Assembly (NCBI GenBank): GCA_050181915.1
Contig: JBFXCS010000005.1
Span: forward strand, 1 to 55,824
Direction of reading: 5' to 3'
DNA length: 55,824 nt
From: JBFXCS01 sp050181915
GTDB lineage: Bacteria; Actinomycetota; Thermoleophilia; Miltoncostaeales; Miltoncostaeaceae
Part shown: positions 7,921 to 15,688 of the stretch, one piece after another
How positions within the stretch are numbered: position 1 is the first letter of the stretch
Layout of the letters: every line of letters starts with the position of its first letter
The notes under the pieces: generated by a model
Database searches by the model: none
What the model saw: only the letters and a program-made list of their open reading frames with translations
What the model was told of the DNA's origin: nothing
Program-made: the position numbers and the translations under genes

Positions 7921-8717
7921 TGACTGCCGAGGTGATCGCGGTCGCGAACCACAAGGGCGGCGTCGGCAAGTCCTTCACCGCAGTCAACATCGCCGCCGGT
8001 CTCGCCCGCGGCGGCTGGCGCACCCTGCTCGTGGACTGCGACCCCCAAGCGAACTCCACATCGATGTTCGATCCCGAGGACGACGTCGAGTTCGACCTGT
8101 ACGACCTCATCCACGGCGACACGCCGTTGGAGAAGGTGATCCGTCCAACCCGCCTCGAGTACCTGCACTTGCTCCCGTCGACGCTCGCTGTCGCCCAGCT
8201 CGACCAGCAGCTGGTGATGATGCATCGGCGCGAGTACCAGCTCAGGATGGCCTTGGAGCCAGTACTCGCCAACTACGACGCCGTCGTCCTCGACCTGTCA
8301 CCCAACCTAGGGCAGCTGGTCATCACCGCGCTCAATGCCGCCAACTCCCTGGTCATCCCGACCGACGCCACCAAGTGGGGGCGCCGCGGCGTCGCGATGT
8401 TCCTCGAGTGGGCCCAGGCCCTGCGCGACGCGCAGGTCATGACGGCCGAGCTCCTCGGCGTCGTGCTGACGAAGTATGAGCCCCAGACACTCGTCAGCCG
8501 CCAGACGCTCAACGAGCTTCAAGCCGATCACATCCCGTTGTTCGCCGCGGTCATCCCGAAGCGCGTCGCGGCCGAGCGCATGGTCAACGACCGCCTCGTG
8601 CTCGGCGACGACGATGCCGATCCTGATCTGTCCCAGGCCTACGCCGCGCTGACTGTCGAGGTCATGCACCACGTCCAGACCGCCCACACCCGGAGGGGGA
8701 AGCACCACCGTGGCTAG
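7921..8717 (+). CDS. parA: ParA-family partition ATPase
   Basis: A 265-aa Walker-type ATPase that moves plasmid copies apart before division. The deviant Walker A motif KGGVGKSFT is at about residues 12-20 and DCDPQANST at 40-48. LDLSPNLGQL is the Walker B-like strand. There is no N-terminal DNA-binding domain, as in type Ib ParA proteins. Start ATG 7921, after AAAGAAAGGG. The stop codon overlaps the start of the next gene by eight bases. Repeats that flank parA and its partner on both sides are the expected binding sites. Confidence 0.95.
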
Positions 8718-9102
8718 AAAGGACACCGCAGCAACGGTGCTCGGCATGCTTTCAACCACCGGCGCGTCGACCAAGCCGCCCGCCGGGCTCGCCGAGCCCA
8801 GTGCCGCTCGCGCCGAGCAGCCCGCCGAACCCTCCGCGGACGTCGAGGCCGCCGCTGGGAAGCCGGAGCCGGCCGTCTCCACGAGCGCCACCCGCCCCGC
8901 TGCGCCGCGCCGCCGTACAGCACCGCCGCCTGAACCGAACGTCCCGGCAGTGCCTCGAACGCTCCGGCTACGTGCATCCACCGCCGCGGCGCTTCGCGAC
9001 GCCTGGCTCGACGCCAAACGCAACGACGTCCTCCTTAGCCACCAGGACTTCGCGTCCGACCTCCTCGACGCGGCCCTACGCCAGCGAGCTGCCACCCGCT
9101 GA
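8710..9102 (+). CDS. Small ParB-like centromere-binding protein
   Basis: A 130-aa protein from GTG 8710, overlapping the end of parA. It has an Ala/Pro/Glu-rich disordered N-terminal half. A C-terminal segment (VPRTLRLRASTAAALRDAWL ... DFASDLLDAALRQRA) looks like a ribbon-helix-helix, the usual fold of partners of short ParA proteins. Position, size and overlap make it the partition adaptor. It probably binds the GTGAT repeats before parA and after itself. Confidence 0.75.
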   Translation: MARKDTAATVLGMLSTTGASTKPPAGLAEPSAARAEQPAEPSADVEAAAGKPEPAVSTSATRPAAPRRRTAPPPEPNVPAVPRTLRLRASTAAALRDAWLDAKRNDVLLSHQDFASDLLDAALRQRAATR

Positions 9103-9150
9103 CCGGGGGAGCGGAAGCAGACGCCTGTCCGTAGCTGCGCCGCAACACTC

Positions 9151-9187
9151 GTGATCGCGTCACCAAATCACTCAATCACAGCATCAC
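9151..9187. repeat. GTGAT/ATCAC repeats downstream of parAB
   Basis: One GTGAT and three ATCAC words within 37 bp (9151, 9167, 9175, 9183) repeat the motif found upstream of parA. Repeats flanking both sides of the partition operon suggest a second centromere half-site. Confidence 0.6.
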
Positions 9188-9324
9188 CAAGTCATTGCAG
9201 CACCGCTCCCGTCACGTAGGCGCTGATGGGACGGGGCAGGCAGAGGCCCTCGTGGACGCCCTGCAGGTGGAGGGGGTCGATCCGACGGCGGCTCCTGTTG
9301 GCGATTCGCTCAAGGCCGCGAGGC

Positions 9325-9472
9325 CAAGAGCTCTTGTCGACGCCTTCGGCGCACTCCCTTGGCCGTCCGAGCGTGCGACCGGCCCCCCTCGGAATGCAAG
9401 GGCCGCAAAAACTTCTTGCCCTTCGGGTTCGCTGCGCCAAGAACTTTTGTGCTTCCTCCCTTGCATTCCGAG
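9325..9472. repeat. Large near-palindrome in the 458-bp gap after parB
   Basis: Outer arms CTCGGAATGCAAGGG (9388-9402) and the exact complement (9458-9472) are 15 bp each. Just inside, ACTTCTTG and CAAGAACTTTT-like arms pair again with a mismatch, so the whole 85-nt stretch can fold into one long hairpin. A 12-bp palindrome CAAGAGCTCTTG lies at 9325-9336. No gene is visible between 9103 and 9560. A single-strand origin, an ssDNA promoter for the ArdC-containing operon just downstream, or a nicking site are possibilities. Confidence 0.6.
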
Positions 9473-9560
9473 CCTCTGGGCCGGTCATGGGGCCCGCCTA
9501 ACGGCGAGACGGGGCCGGGCCCCGCTCACCGCTTCGCGGACGGCCAAGGGAGTGATCGTG

Positions 9561-9719
9561 ATGGAGCTGTTGAGCCCCGAGCAGCTGGTGTGTGCCGGCT
9601 GCCGCCGGGAGGTTGTCGAAGTCGAGCAGGGCTGGATCCACCTGGACGGTTCCGTCGTCGAGGACTGCGGCGACGAGATCGGTGAGGTCGGCGGCGGGAT
9701 CGGCGTGGTGGCGGCATGA
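9561..9719 (+). CDS. Small zinc-finger-like protein
   Basis: A 52-aa protein with CAGC near the start (residues 12-15) and a later acidic Cys (VVEDCGDE), suggesting a small metal-binding fold. Start ATG 9561; GTG codons at 9552 and 9558 are also in frame, after AAGGGA. The stop overlaps the next start (ATGA), so it opens a five-gene operon with the SLOG and ArdC-like proteins. Function unknown. Confidence 0.6.
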   Translation: MELLSPEQLVCAGCRREVVEVEQGWIHLDGSVVEDCGDEIGEVGGGIGVVAA

Positions 9720-10093
9720 CCACGACACCGACAACGACGAGGCGGCGGGTGCTGGTGACCGGGTCGCGGACCTGGATCGACACCGAGGTCATTCGGGCCG
9801 AGCTGGCGCGGGTGTGGGGCGAGGGCGACGCGGTCCTGGTCGTCGGGGCCTGCCCGACGGGCGCCGATGCGCTGGCCGAGGCGTGCTGGCGGGCATGGGG
9901 CGGGCAGGTCGAGCGGCACCCCGCGAAGTGGGCCCGGGACGGCCGGGCCGCCGGCTTCCGGCGCAACGCCGCCATGGTGGCCGCCGGGGCGCAGGTCTGC
10001 GTGGCGTTCATCCGGGACGCCTCCGCGGGCGCCACCCACACCGCGCACCTGGCCCGGGCCGCCGGTATCCCCACCCGCGAGGTGACCCGGTGA
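9716..10093 (+). CDS. SLOG/DUF2493 (YspA-type) nucleotide-binding protein
   Basis: A 125-aa Rossmann-like protein. RRVLVTGSRTW at residues 10-20 and VVGACPTGADALAEA around 42-56 are hallmarks of DUF2493/SLOG proteins, as is the later GRAAGFRRNAAMVAAGA. The superfamily binds nucleotides or nucleotide-derived signals; it is common on phages and plasmids and has been proposed to act in nucleotide signalling or counter-defence. It overlaps the genes on both sides (ATGA and GTGA). A role in protecting incoming plasmid DNA together with the ArdC-like protein is an inference. Confidence 0.85.
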   Translation: MTTTPTTTRRRVLVTGSRTWIDTEVIRAELARVWGEGDAVLVVGACPTGADALAEACWRAWGGQVERHPAKWARDGRAAGFRRNAAMVAAGAQVCVAFIRDASAGATHTAHLARAAGIPTREVTR

Positions 10094-11067
10094 CCGCGAC
10101 GGCGCGGCGGAACTCACGTCGGAAGCCCACCGACGAGCAGATCGCCGACCGGGCGGCCAAAGTCGAGGCGCTGACCGAGCAGCTGCACGCCGCGGTGCTC
10201 GACCTGACGAGCTCGGAGGCGTGGCTGGCCCTGCTGGCGGTGGCGAGCCGGTTCCCGACGTACTCGTGGCGCAACCAGGTGCTGTTGGCGGTCCAGGCCG
10301 CCGACCGCGGGATGAACCTTTCCCGGGTCGCCGGGTTCAACCGGTGGAGGCAGCTGGGCCGGATCGTCCGGCGGGGGGAGAAGGGCTTGGCGATCCTGGC
10401 CCCGGTACGGCGACGCCTGTCGGCCCAGGAGGCCGCCAAGCGCCACGCCGAACACCTGCCCGGCTACGACCGCGACGGACGGCCGATCATCGTCGTGCGG
10501 GGCTTCCGCATCGAGCACGTGTTCGATCAGAGCCAGACCGAGCAGATCCCGGGGGCCCAGCAGCTGCCCGAGCCCCGGCCGTGGGTCGCCCAGCGTGGCC
10601 AGGGCCCGGCGGGGCTGTGGGACGCGATCTGCGCACTGATCACCGCCGCGGGCTACGAGATCGAGCACCGGCCGCCGGTCGGCGCCGACGCGACCAGCCA
10701 CGGCTGGACCGACGGCCACCGCAAGATCGTGTGGATTCGCAGCGACGTCAACGAGGCCGAGCAGATCCGGGTCGCGATCCACGAGCTCGCGCACATCCGG
10801 GCCGACCACCTCGGCGATGACGACTCGGGCCGCGACATCAGCCGGGCCCAGCGCGAGACCGAGGCCGACTCAATCGCCCACGTCGTGGCCTCCTGGGCGG
10901 GCCTGGACGTTGCGGCGTCCGCGGTCGAGTACGTCGCCGGGTGGTCAGGCGGTGACGCCGAGATCCTCGAAGCCGCACTCAGCGCGATCCACCAGGCCGC
11001 GACGTCGATCATCGCCGACCTCGACGCAGAGCTCGACGCTGCGCTCGACACCGGAGAGGGGTCGTGA
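10090..11067 (+). CDS. ArdC-like antirestriction protein (ssDNA-binding + HExxH metallopeptidase)
   Basis: A 325-aa protein. The N-terminal domain (about 20-120, with FPTYSWRNQVLLAVQ and GFNRWRQLGRIVRRGEKGL) matches the ArdC N-terminal ssDNA-binding domain. The C-terminal half has an ImmA/IrrE-type zinc motif AIHELAHIRADHLG near residues 231-244. ArdC proteins protect plasmid DNA entering a new host from restriction and associate with ssDNA. Start GTG 10090, overlapping the previous stop. As part of an early-type operon next to a hairpin-forming region, it may be expressed from the incoming strand. The family call is strong, timing is inferred. Confidence 0.85.
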   Translation: MTATARRNSRRKPTDEQIADRAAKVEALTEQLHAAVLDLTSSEAWLALLAVASRFPTYSWRNQVLLAVQAADRGMNLSRVAGFNRWRQLGRIVRRGEKGLAILAPVRRRLSAQEAAKRHAEHLPGYDRDGRPIIVVRGFRIEHVFDQSQTEQIPGAQQLPEPRPWVAQRGQGPAGLWDAICALITAAGYEIEHRPPVGADATSHGWTDGHRKIVWIRSDVNEAEQIRVAIHELAHIRADHLGDDDSGRDISRAQRETEADSIAHVVASWAGLDVAASAVEYVAGWSGGDAEILEAALSAIHQAATSIIADLDAELDAALDTGEGS

Positions 11068-11618
11068 CCGGCTTCCTGGCCTGCCCGAACTGCGAGAGCA
11101 CCGAACAACTGTCGACGATCGAGACGATCACCGGCCTCGCGAGTGTCGAAATCGAGCAGCGCGCCGACGGCGGCACCGATCACCATACCGATCATCACTC
11201 GAGCGGGACCACCACCGTCATCTGGGACACCTCCACCTCCGTCGGCATCCAGTGCGCCTGCGGATGGGAGTACGTGGGTGCCGACTACGTCGAGCAGCTG
11301 GTCAAGCCCCGGCCCGACCCGGAGCCCGCAGGCTCGTGGATCGTCTACGGCGACACCGGCGCGGACACGGTGTTGCACGCGCTCAACGGCTCGACCGGCG
11401 CCGCGTGGACGGCCGAGGAGGCGCTCGCGCAGCAGGAGGCCGCCGAACAGGGCGACGATCACCGGGTGCTGGCGCTCTATGTGGTGGGTGATCTCGCGTT
11501 CTACCGCTACGGCCAGGTCCTCTACGTCTGCGCCGTGACCCAGAGCGGACCGAAGGTCTTCGACGCGGTCCCGGTCGACGTCGCCTCTGATGAGATCGTG
11601 AGGATCTTCCTCCGGTGA
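11064..11618 (+). CDS. Zinc-ribbon protein of unknown function
   Basis: A 184-aa protein from GTG 11064, overlapping the ArdC-like stop. Two cysteine pairs (FLACPNC at residues 5-10 and IQCACGWEY near 71-79) suggest a zinc ribbon. A His-rich patch (GTDHHTDHHSSG) lies between them. The C-terminal part has the look of a small beta-rich domain (VLALYVVGDLAFYRYGQVLYV). I do not recognise a family; it is probably part of the antirestriction operon. Confidence 0.65.
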   Translation: MTGFLACPNCESTEQLSTIETITGLASVEIEQRADGGTDHHTDHHSSGTTTVIWDTSTSVGIQCACGWEYVGADYVEQLVKPRPDPEPAGSWIVYGDTGADTVLHALNGSTGAAWTAEEALAQQEAAEQGDDHRVLALYVVGDLAFYRYGQVLYVCAVTQSGPKVFDAVPVDVASDEIVRIFLR

Positions 11619-11622
11619 ACGC

Positions 11623-11805
11623 TTGCCCCATTACGGACCGTTCCTCACCGTCGAAGGTCAGGCCGCCTACTTCGCCCGATGGGAGGCCGACGAGGCCTCG
11701 GGGGCTGCCCGCCCCGCGCTGTGTCGCCGCTGCGGCCGGTTGCTGCGCGAGACGTTCCGCCCGCACCAACAACTGCACGTGCGCTGCGACCCACCCCGGC
11801 CGTGA
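11623..11805 (+). CDS. Small CxxC protein
   Basis: A 60-aa protein read from TTG 11623, four bases after the previous stop. It contains LCRRCGRLL and a late VRC, a small zinc-ribbon-like pattern, and the composition of a real gene (HYGPFLTVEGQAAYFARWEA). The rare start codon and the weak ribosome site leave some doubt. It is the last gene of the operon. Confidence 0.55.
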   Translation: MPHYGPFLTVEGQAAYFARWEADEASGAARPALCRRCGRLLRETFRPHQQLHVRCDPPRP

Positions 11806-11825
11806 CTTCGTCGGACTCCCGGCTT

Positions 11826-11870
11826 GGACTCCGGCTGGGGACTCCGGCTCTGGGACTCCGGCTCTGGGAC
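11826..11870. repeat. Tandem 14-bp repeat
   Basis: The unit GGACTCCGGCTCTG occurs twice head to tail (11839-11866), with a variant copy before it and a partial copy after. It sits between two convergent genes, eight bases from the stop of the minus-strand gene. It may act as a bidirectional transcription-end region or be replication slippage. Confidence 0.65.
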
Positions 11871-11877
11871 GAGGTGA

Positions 11878-12708
11878 TCAGCAGGGCCGGTAGTCGGTGA
11901 TCTGGTAGCCCTGCTCGAGGATGCGGCGCAGCGTCATCCGGCCCGGCGAGGCCGGTCCGGCGGGCGGGTGTTGGCCGTCGATGGGGGAGTACCAGCTCAG
12001 GCCGCAGCCGGTGACGGTGGCGGTCTCCCGGTCCGGGCTGGTCGTGGTGGCGACCCCGAGCAGCTGTACCGAGGTGGTGTAGTCGGCGGGTCGGGTGATC
12101 CGGGCGTGCCAGACCAGCACGGCGGCCGGGCAGTCGGGTGCGCCCCACGCGGCCGCCAGCTGGGCTTGCGCCGGCTGGCTGAACAGGAAGCAGGCCGCGG
12201 ACGTGTCACCTTCGGCCACCGAGGCCATCACTGCGCCGAGCACCGCGCGCGGGGAGCGGGGCAGCAGCTGGGCCCGGTTGAAGTCGCTGGTCTGCGCCCA
12301 GCTGTCCGTGCGCTGCCGGGCGGTGGCCACGGTGTCGGCCGCCCAACCGGCCCCGGCGCCCAGGAACAACGCCATGCCGACGGCGAGCAGCTGCCAGCGC
12401 GGCAGTCGCAACCCGCCCGCGACCGCCAGCCCGGCCCCGACAGCGGTGACCGCCGCCCACGGCGTCCACGCCAGCAGCGTCGTCACCACCAGCAGCGCCA
12501 CCAGCAGCACCGGGCCGCGGCGCCCGGCCAGCAGATAGCCGAACCCCAGGACACGCAGCACCACCCCGAGCGCGACCACGAACACCAGCGGCCACCACGG
12601 GAACCCGGCGATCGGCCACACCACGGCGAACACGATCAGCAGCACGGACGCCACCCGCAGCGTCAGAACGGTGCGGACCGCCGAGAGCGCCGTGTCGAGG
12701 CGGCTCAC
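11878..12708 (-). CDS. Membrane protein with extracytoplasmic C-terminal domain
   Basis: A 276-aa protein when read from GTG 12708; a longer reading from 12807 is possible but would add a Cys/Arg-rich leader. About four hydrophobic helices lie in residues 10-120, then an exported-looking domain with cysteines (TSAACFLFS, GAPDCPAAVLVWH, VTGCGLSWYSP, TDYRPC end). Proteins with this layout occur on actinobacterial plasmids near transfer functions, but I cannot name a family. A role in mating or entry exclusion would be speculation. Its start faces the kfrA-like promoter region. Confidence 0.65.
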   Translation of the reverse strand: MSRLDTALSAVRTVLTLRVASVLLIVFAVVWPIAGFPWWPLVFVVALGVVLRVLGFGYLLAGRRGPVLLVALLVVTTLLAWTPWAAVTAVGAGLAVAGGLRLPRWQLLAVGMALFLGAGAGWAADTVATARQRTDSWAQTSDFNRAQLLPRSPRAVLGAVMASVAEGDTSAACFLFSQPAQAQLAAAWGAPDCPAAVLVWHARITRPADYTTSVQLLGVATTTSPDRETATVTGCGLSWYSPIDGQHPPAGPASPGRMTLRRILEQGYQITDYRPC

Positions 12709-12901
12709 CGCTCGTACCGCCCGGGCGGCCGGTACCGCCGGTGGACACGCGGGCGGGCAGCGGGCAGGGGAGCGGCGGCCATGCGCGCGAGCCTGGCACA
12801 GCCCCACGCGTCAGCACGGCGTTCACCGCGTTCCCGATCTCGCCGATTCCCACCGGCTCGCCCCGGCCGGACTTCTCGGAAATCGTTTCGTTATGTTACG
12901 T

Positions 12902-12962
12902 TACGTCTATAACGTTATAAACGTTATAGACGTATTGACAAAACCAAACGTAACGGTATGAT
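12902..12962 (+). promoter_or_regulatory. 33-bp palindrome and leaderless promoter of the KfrA-like gene
   Basis: Arms TACGTCTATAACGTT (12902-12916) and its exact complement (12920-12934) flank ATA. Directly after comes a consensus -35 TTGACA (12935-12940), a 16-base spacer and a -10 TATGAT (12957-12962). The ATG of the gene lies at 12970, so the transcript should have no leader. Extra ACGTTACG words flank the palindrome. The palindrome touching the -35 box is a textbook place for an autorepressor operator. Confidence 0.85.
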
Positions 12963-12969
12963 CAGGGAT

Positions 12970-14259
12970 ATGAGCGATGGGCAGCAGGACGAGCGGCCCG
13001 CGGGGCCGACCGACGGAACTCCGGTGGCGAACGGCGACGGTGGGGGCGGCTGCCAGTTCCCGACCGGGCCGGGGCTGGTGTGTGGGCGGCCGATCGAGCG
13101 GACCGGGTTGCCGGGGGCGCCGTCGCGGTACTGCGAGTTGCCCGGGCACAACCGGGCCAAGGCGTTCGCGGCCCGCCGTGCGTTCCAGCTCGCCGCCGCG
13201 GGCGTGGGCGGGGCGGTGGAGGAGGAGCAGGTGCCGGTGCGGCCGGTGACCGACGGGCGGGCGTCGTTCGGGGTGCTGTTGGCCCAGTTCGGTGACATCG
13301 CCGCGCAGACCCAGCAGGCCCTCGACGCCCAGCAACGCCAGCTGGCCGCCATCCTCGACCGCGCGGGGGAGGTGGCCCGTACCGTCGCCGACCCGGAGGC
13401 GGCCGCCTACGAGGTCGACCAGGTGCAGCGCGAGACCGGGGTGCGGATCGCCGAGGCGCACGGCGCGCAGGCCGCCGCCGAACGCGAGGCCCGCGAGCAG
13501 CGCCGCCGCGCCGAGCAGGAGACCGAGCTGCGGGCGCAGGCCGACGACGCCGCCGAACAGGCCCTGCGCGAGCTGGAGCAGGCGCGGGTCGAGGCGGCCG
13601 AGCAGATCGCGCGGATCACCGCCGACACCGACGCCACGGTCGCCGAACACCAGGCCCGGGCCACCCAGGCTGTGGCCGCCGAGCAGGCTGCCCACGAAGA
13701 GCTCGAGCGGGTCCGCGCCCAGGCCGCCGAGCAGGTCGGCGCCGCCCGCGCCGAAGCCGAGCAGCATCGGGCCGACGTCGAAGCCGAGCGGGACCGGGTG
13801 CTGGCCGACCGCGAAGCGCAGATGCGTCGAGAGATCAAGCAGGCCCACACCGCCGCCGAGGCCCGGGTGGCCGCCGCCGAGCAGGCCGCGCAGGAGGCCG
13901 CCAACACTGCGCGGGCCGAGGTGCTGGCCGCCCAGCAGCAGGCCGCCGAAGCCGGGGCTGCGCAGACCCGGGCCGAGGCCGACCGGGCCGCCGCCGACCG
14001 CCGGGCCGGGGAGGACCGGGCCACCCTGGAGCGGGTGAGGGCCGAGCTGGAGCAGCTGCGCAGCGACCACCACGCCGAGCTCGTCGAGCTCCGCCGCGAA
14101 GCCGCCGAGGAACGCGCCGCGCTCCGCCGCGAAGCCTCAGAGCAGCTGTCCGCGATCCTGGCCCGGTTCGACACCCCCACACCCGCCGGCGACACCGACA
14201 CCACCGCCACCGCGCCGGCGCCGTCGCGGCGCGGCCGCAGGCAGGCCACCACCGAGTAG
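12970..14259 (+). CDS. KfrA-like coiled-coil DNA-binding protein
   Basis: A 429-aa protein. A short N-terminal domain with cysteines (CQFPTGPGLVCGRP ... YCELPGHNRAKAF) is followed by an almost uninterrupted Ala/Glu/Arg-rich coiled coil from about residue 100 to 400. KfrA proteins of plasmids are autoregulated, bind palindromes beside their own promoter and help plasmid stability or segregation. Here a 33-bp palindrome overlaps the promoter, as that model predicts. ATG 12970 is chosen because ATG 12958 lies inside the -10 box. The last 30 residues reappear as a fragment at 40193-40262. The N-terminal Cys domain is unlike classical KfrA. Confidence 0.7.
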   Translation: MSDGQQDERPAGPTDGTPVANGDGGGGCQFPTGPGLVCGRPIERTGLPGAPSRYCELPGHNRAKAFAARRAFQLAAAGVGGAVEEEQVPVRPVTDGRASFGVLLAQFGDIAAQTQQALDAQQRQLAAILDRAGEVARTVADPEAAAYEVDQVQRETGVRIAEAHGAQAAAEREAREQRRRAEQETELRAQADDAAEQALRELEQARVEAAEQIARITADTDATVAEHQARATQAVAAEQAAHEELERVRAQAAEQVGAARAEAEQHRADVEAERDRVLADREAQMRREIKQAHTAAEARVAAAEQAAQEAANTARAEVLAAQQQAAEAGAAQTRAEADRAAADRRAGEDRATLERVRAELEQLRSDHHAELVELRREAAEERAALRREASEQLSAILARFDTPTPAGDTDTTATAPAPSRRGRRQATTE

Positions 14260-14283
14260 GACAACCGCGTGGGGGGAGTTCCG

Positions 14284-14604
14284 TCAGCTGCGGCCGCCGA
14301 CCACGGACCGGGGAGATTCCCGCCGCCTCTCGCCGGTCGCGGGTCGGGCCGCTCGTGCGTCGACGTGTCCAGCGGCGAGCTCGGCGTGCCGCTCGCGCCG
14401 CCACGCTCGCCGAGCGCGCACCCGCCGACCACCGAGGACGGCCAGCACACCAGCGGCGGCACACAACACACTGATCAGTACGGTGACCAACAGCGCGGTC
14501 ACGACACCGGCAACCATCGGCCACAGCGCGGCCGCCAGCGCCACCGCGGCCATCATGCCCAGCCCGGCGCCGACGATCCGTCTCATCAACCGCATCAGCC
14601 GCAC
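14284..14604 (-). CDS. Small membrane protein, paralogue of the 2691-2981 product
   Basis: A 106-aa protein with two hydrophobic helices (about residues 9-55), a GGRRVRARRAW motif and a polar tail. It is similar throughout its membrane part to the first protein of the transfer operon, so one is a duplicate of the other. Start GTG 14604, 23 bases after the stop of the upstream gene, likely the same transcript. Function unknown. Confidence 0.65.
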   Translation of the reverse strand: MRLMRLMRRIVGAGLGMMAAVALAAALWPMVAGVVTALLVTVLISVLCAAAGVLAVLGGRRVRARRAWRRERHAELAAGHVDARAARPATGERRRESPRSVVGGRS

Positions 14605-14626
14605 GGCGCCGCCAGGTTCCCGGGTG

Positions 14627-15460
14627 CTACGAAGCGTCGGCGTAGGCGGTGAGCTTCTCCGTCAGTGCCGCCCACTGCTCGAAGTCCGCGAGCACCTCGC
14701 CGGTGATCCGCACACCGTGCGGGAACAGCCGCTCGAACAGCTCGGCCGCCGAGAGGTGCGCGGCCGGGCAGGTGGCCGGGCGCGCGGGGCGGGGCGGGGG
14801 AGCGGACGTGACCGCCGGGGCAACAGGTCGGGGGAGGGGGGCAGGGGCGGGGACGGCGGGGCGGCGGGCCGTCCGCACACCGTCGGCCCACTGATAGACC
14901 CCGGAGCGGATCCGCTCCAGCTGCCCGTCGCGGCACAGCACCGCGCTCGCGCTGCGCACCTGATCCCGGGTGATGACCTCCGGGCACAGCGCCACCACCT
15001 GGTCGAACCCCAACGGCCGGTCCACGCTGGTGTGCACACCCAGCACCAGCGCGATGATCCGGTCGCGGGTCGCCGACCCCCGGCGCGCGCTCAACTCGGC
15101 CACCGCACTCGCCCCGGCCGCGCCGACAGTGTCCGCCTCGACGGTGTCGTTCTTGATGTCGGCGTTCTCGGTGGTGCCGTTCTCGCTCGCGGGGCCGGCC
15201 CAGAACTGCGCCACGTCGACGCTGGCCAGTCGGGCCGCCTTCGCCGCCACACCCGCGTCCGCGCGGCCCATCAACGACCGCAGCACCCGCACCGTCCCGC
15301 CCCGCGGCCCGCGGAACACCAGATGCACCCCCTCGGTACCCCGCTCGGTTGCACGCCGGGCCGGACGCCGGGTGAAACCCCACACCTCCAGCTGAGCCAC
15401 GAGGTCCCGAGCCGTCGGGTGCGCCCCGGTGAACGTCGCCGTGTCCAACTGCTCCGACAT
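14627..15460 (-). CDS. Plasmid protein with possible winged-helix domain
   Basis: A 277-aa protein from ATG 15460, with AGGGAG seven bases upstream. The first 60 residues form a compact basic domain (ARDLVAQLEVWGFTRRPARR ... GTVRVLRSL). Residues about 145-205 resemble a winged helix (CPEVITRDQVRSASAVLC and GQLERIRSGVYQWADG). A Pro-rich linker and an acidic helical tail follow. I do not recognise a family. It is divergent from the XRE gene across a region full of GGAGTT words and is probably co-regulated with it. Confidence 0.6.
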   Translation of the reverse strand: MSEQLDTATFTGAHPTARDLVAQLEVWGFTRRPARRATERGTEGVHLVFRGPRGGTVRVLRSLMGRADAGVAAKAARLASVDVAQFWAGPASENGTTENADIKNDTVEADTVGAAGASAVAELSARRGSATRDRIIALVLGVHTSVDRPLGFDQVVALCPEVITRDQVRSASAVLCRDGQLERIRSGVYQWADGVRTARRPAVPAPAPLPRPVAPAVTSAPPPRPARPATCPAAHLSAAELFERLFPHGVRITGEVLADFEQWAALTEKLTAYADAS

Positions 15461-15510
15461 CGCCACTCCCTCATGGTGTTCCGCTCGACTCCGAATCAGA
15501 CTAGCACACG

Positions 15511-15679
15511 CCGTGGAGTTGCTCGCCACGTCAAAATGGAGTTCATCGCGGAGGGTGGTCAGCCGCCGCATTAGGGCGACGACGTGCTCTCAGCGCAACG
15601 CCACTCCCGATCGGTGTTCCACGCCACTCCATGTAGGTGTAAACTCCGTGAGGAGTTGACTGATGACACGATATGGGAG
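15511..15679. promoter_or_regulatory. Divergent control region with repeated GGAGTT words
   Basis: GGAGTT occurs near 15512, 15538, 15652 and 15674. The complementary AACTCC lies at about 15642, forming an inverted pair (AACTCC, GTGA, GGAGTT). The region separates the minus-strand gene (start 15460) from the XRE-family gene (start 15689), so these are plausible operators for the XRE protein. Confidence 0.55.
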
Positions 15680-15688
15680 TTGTTCCTG

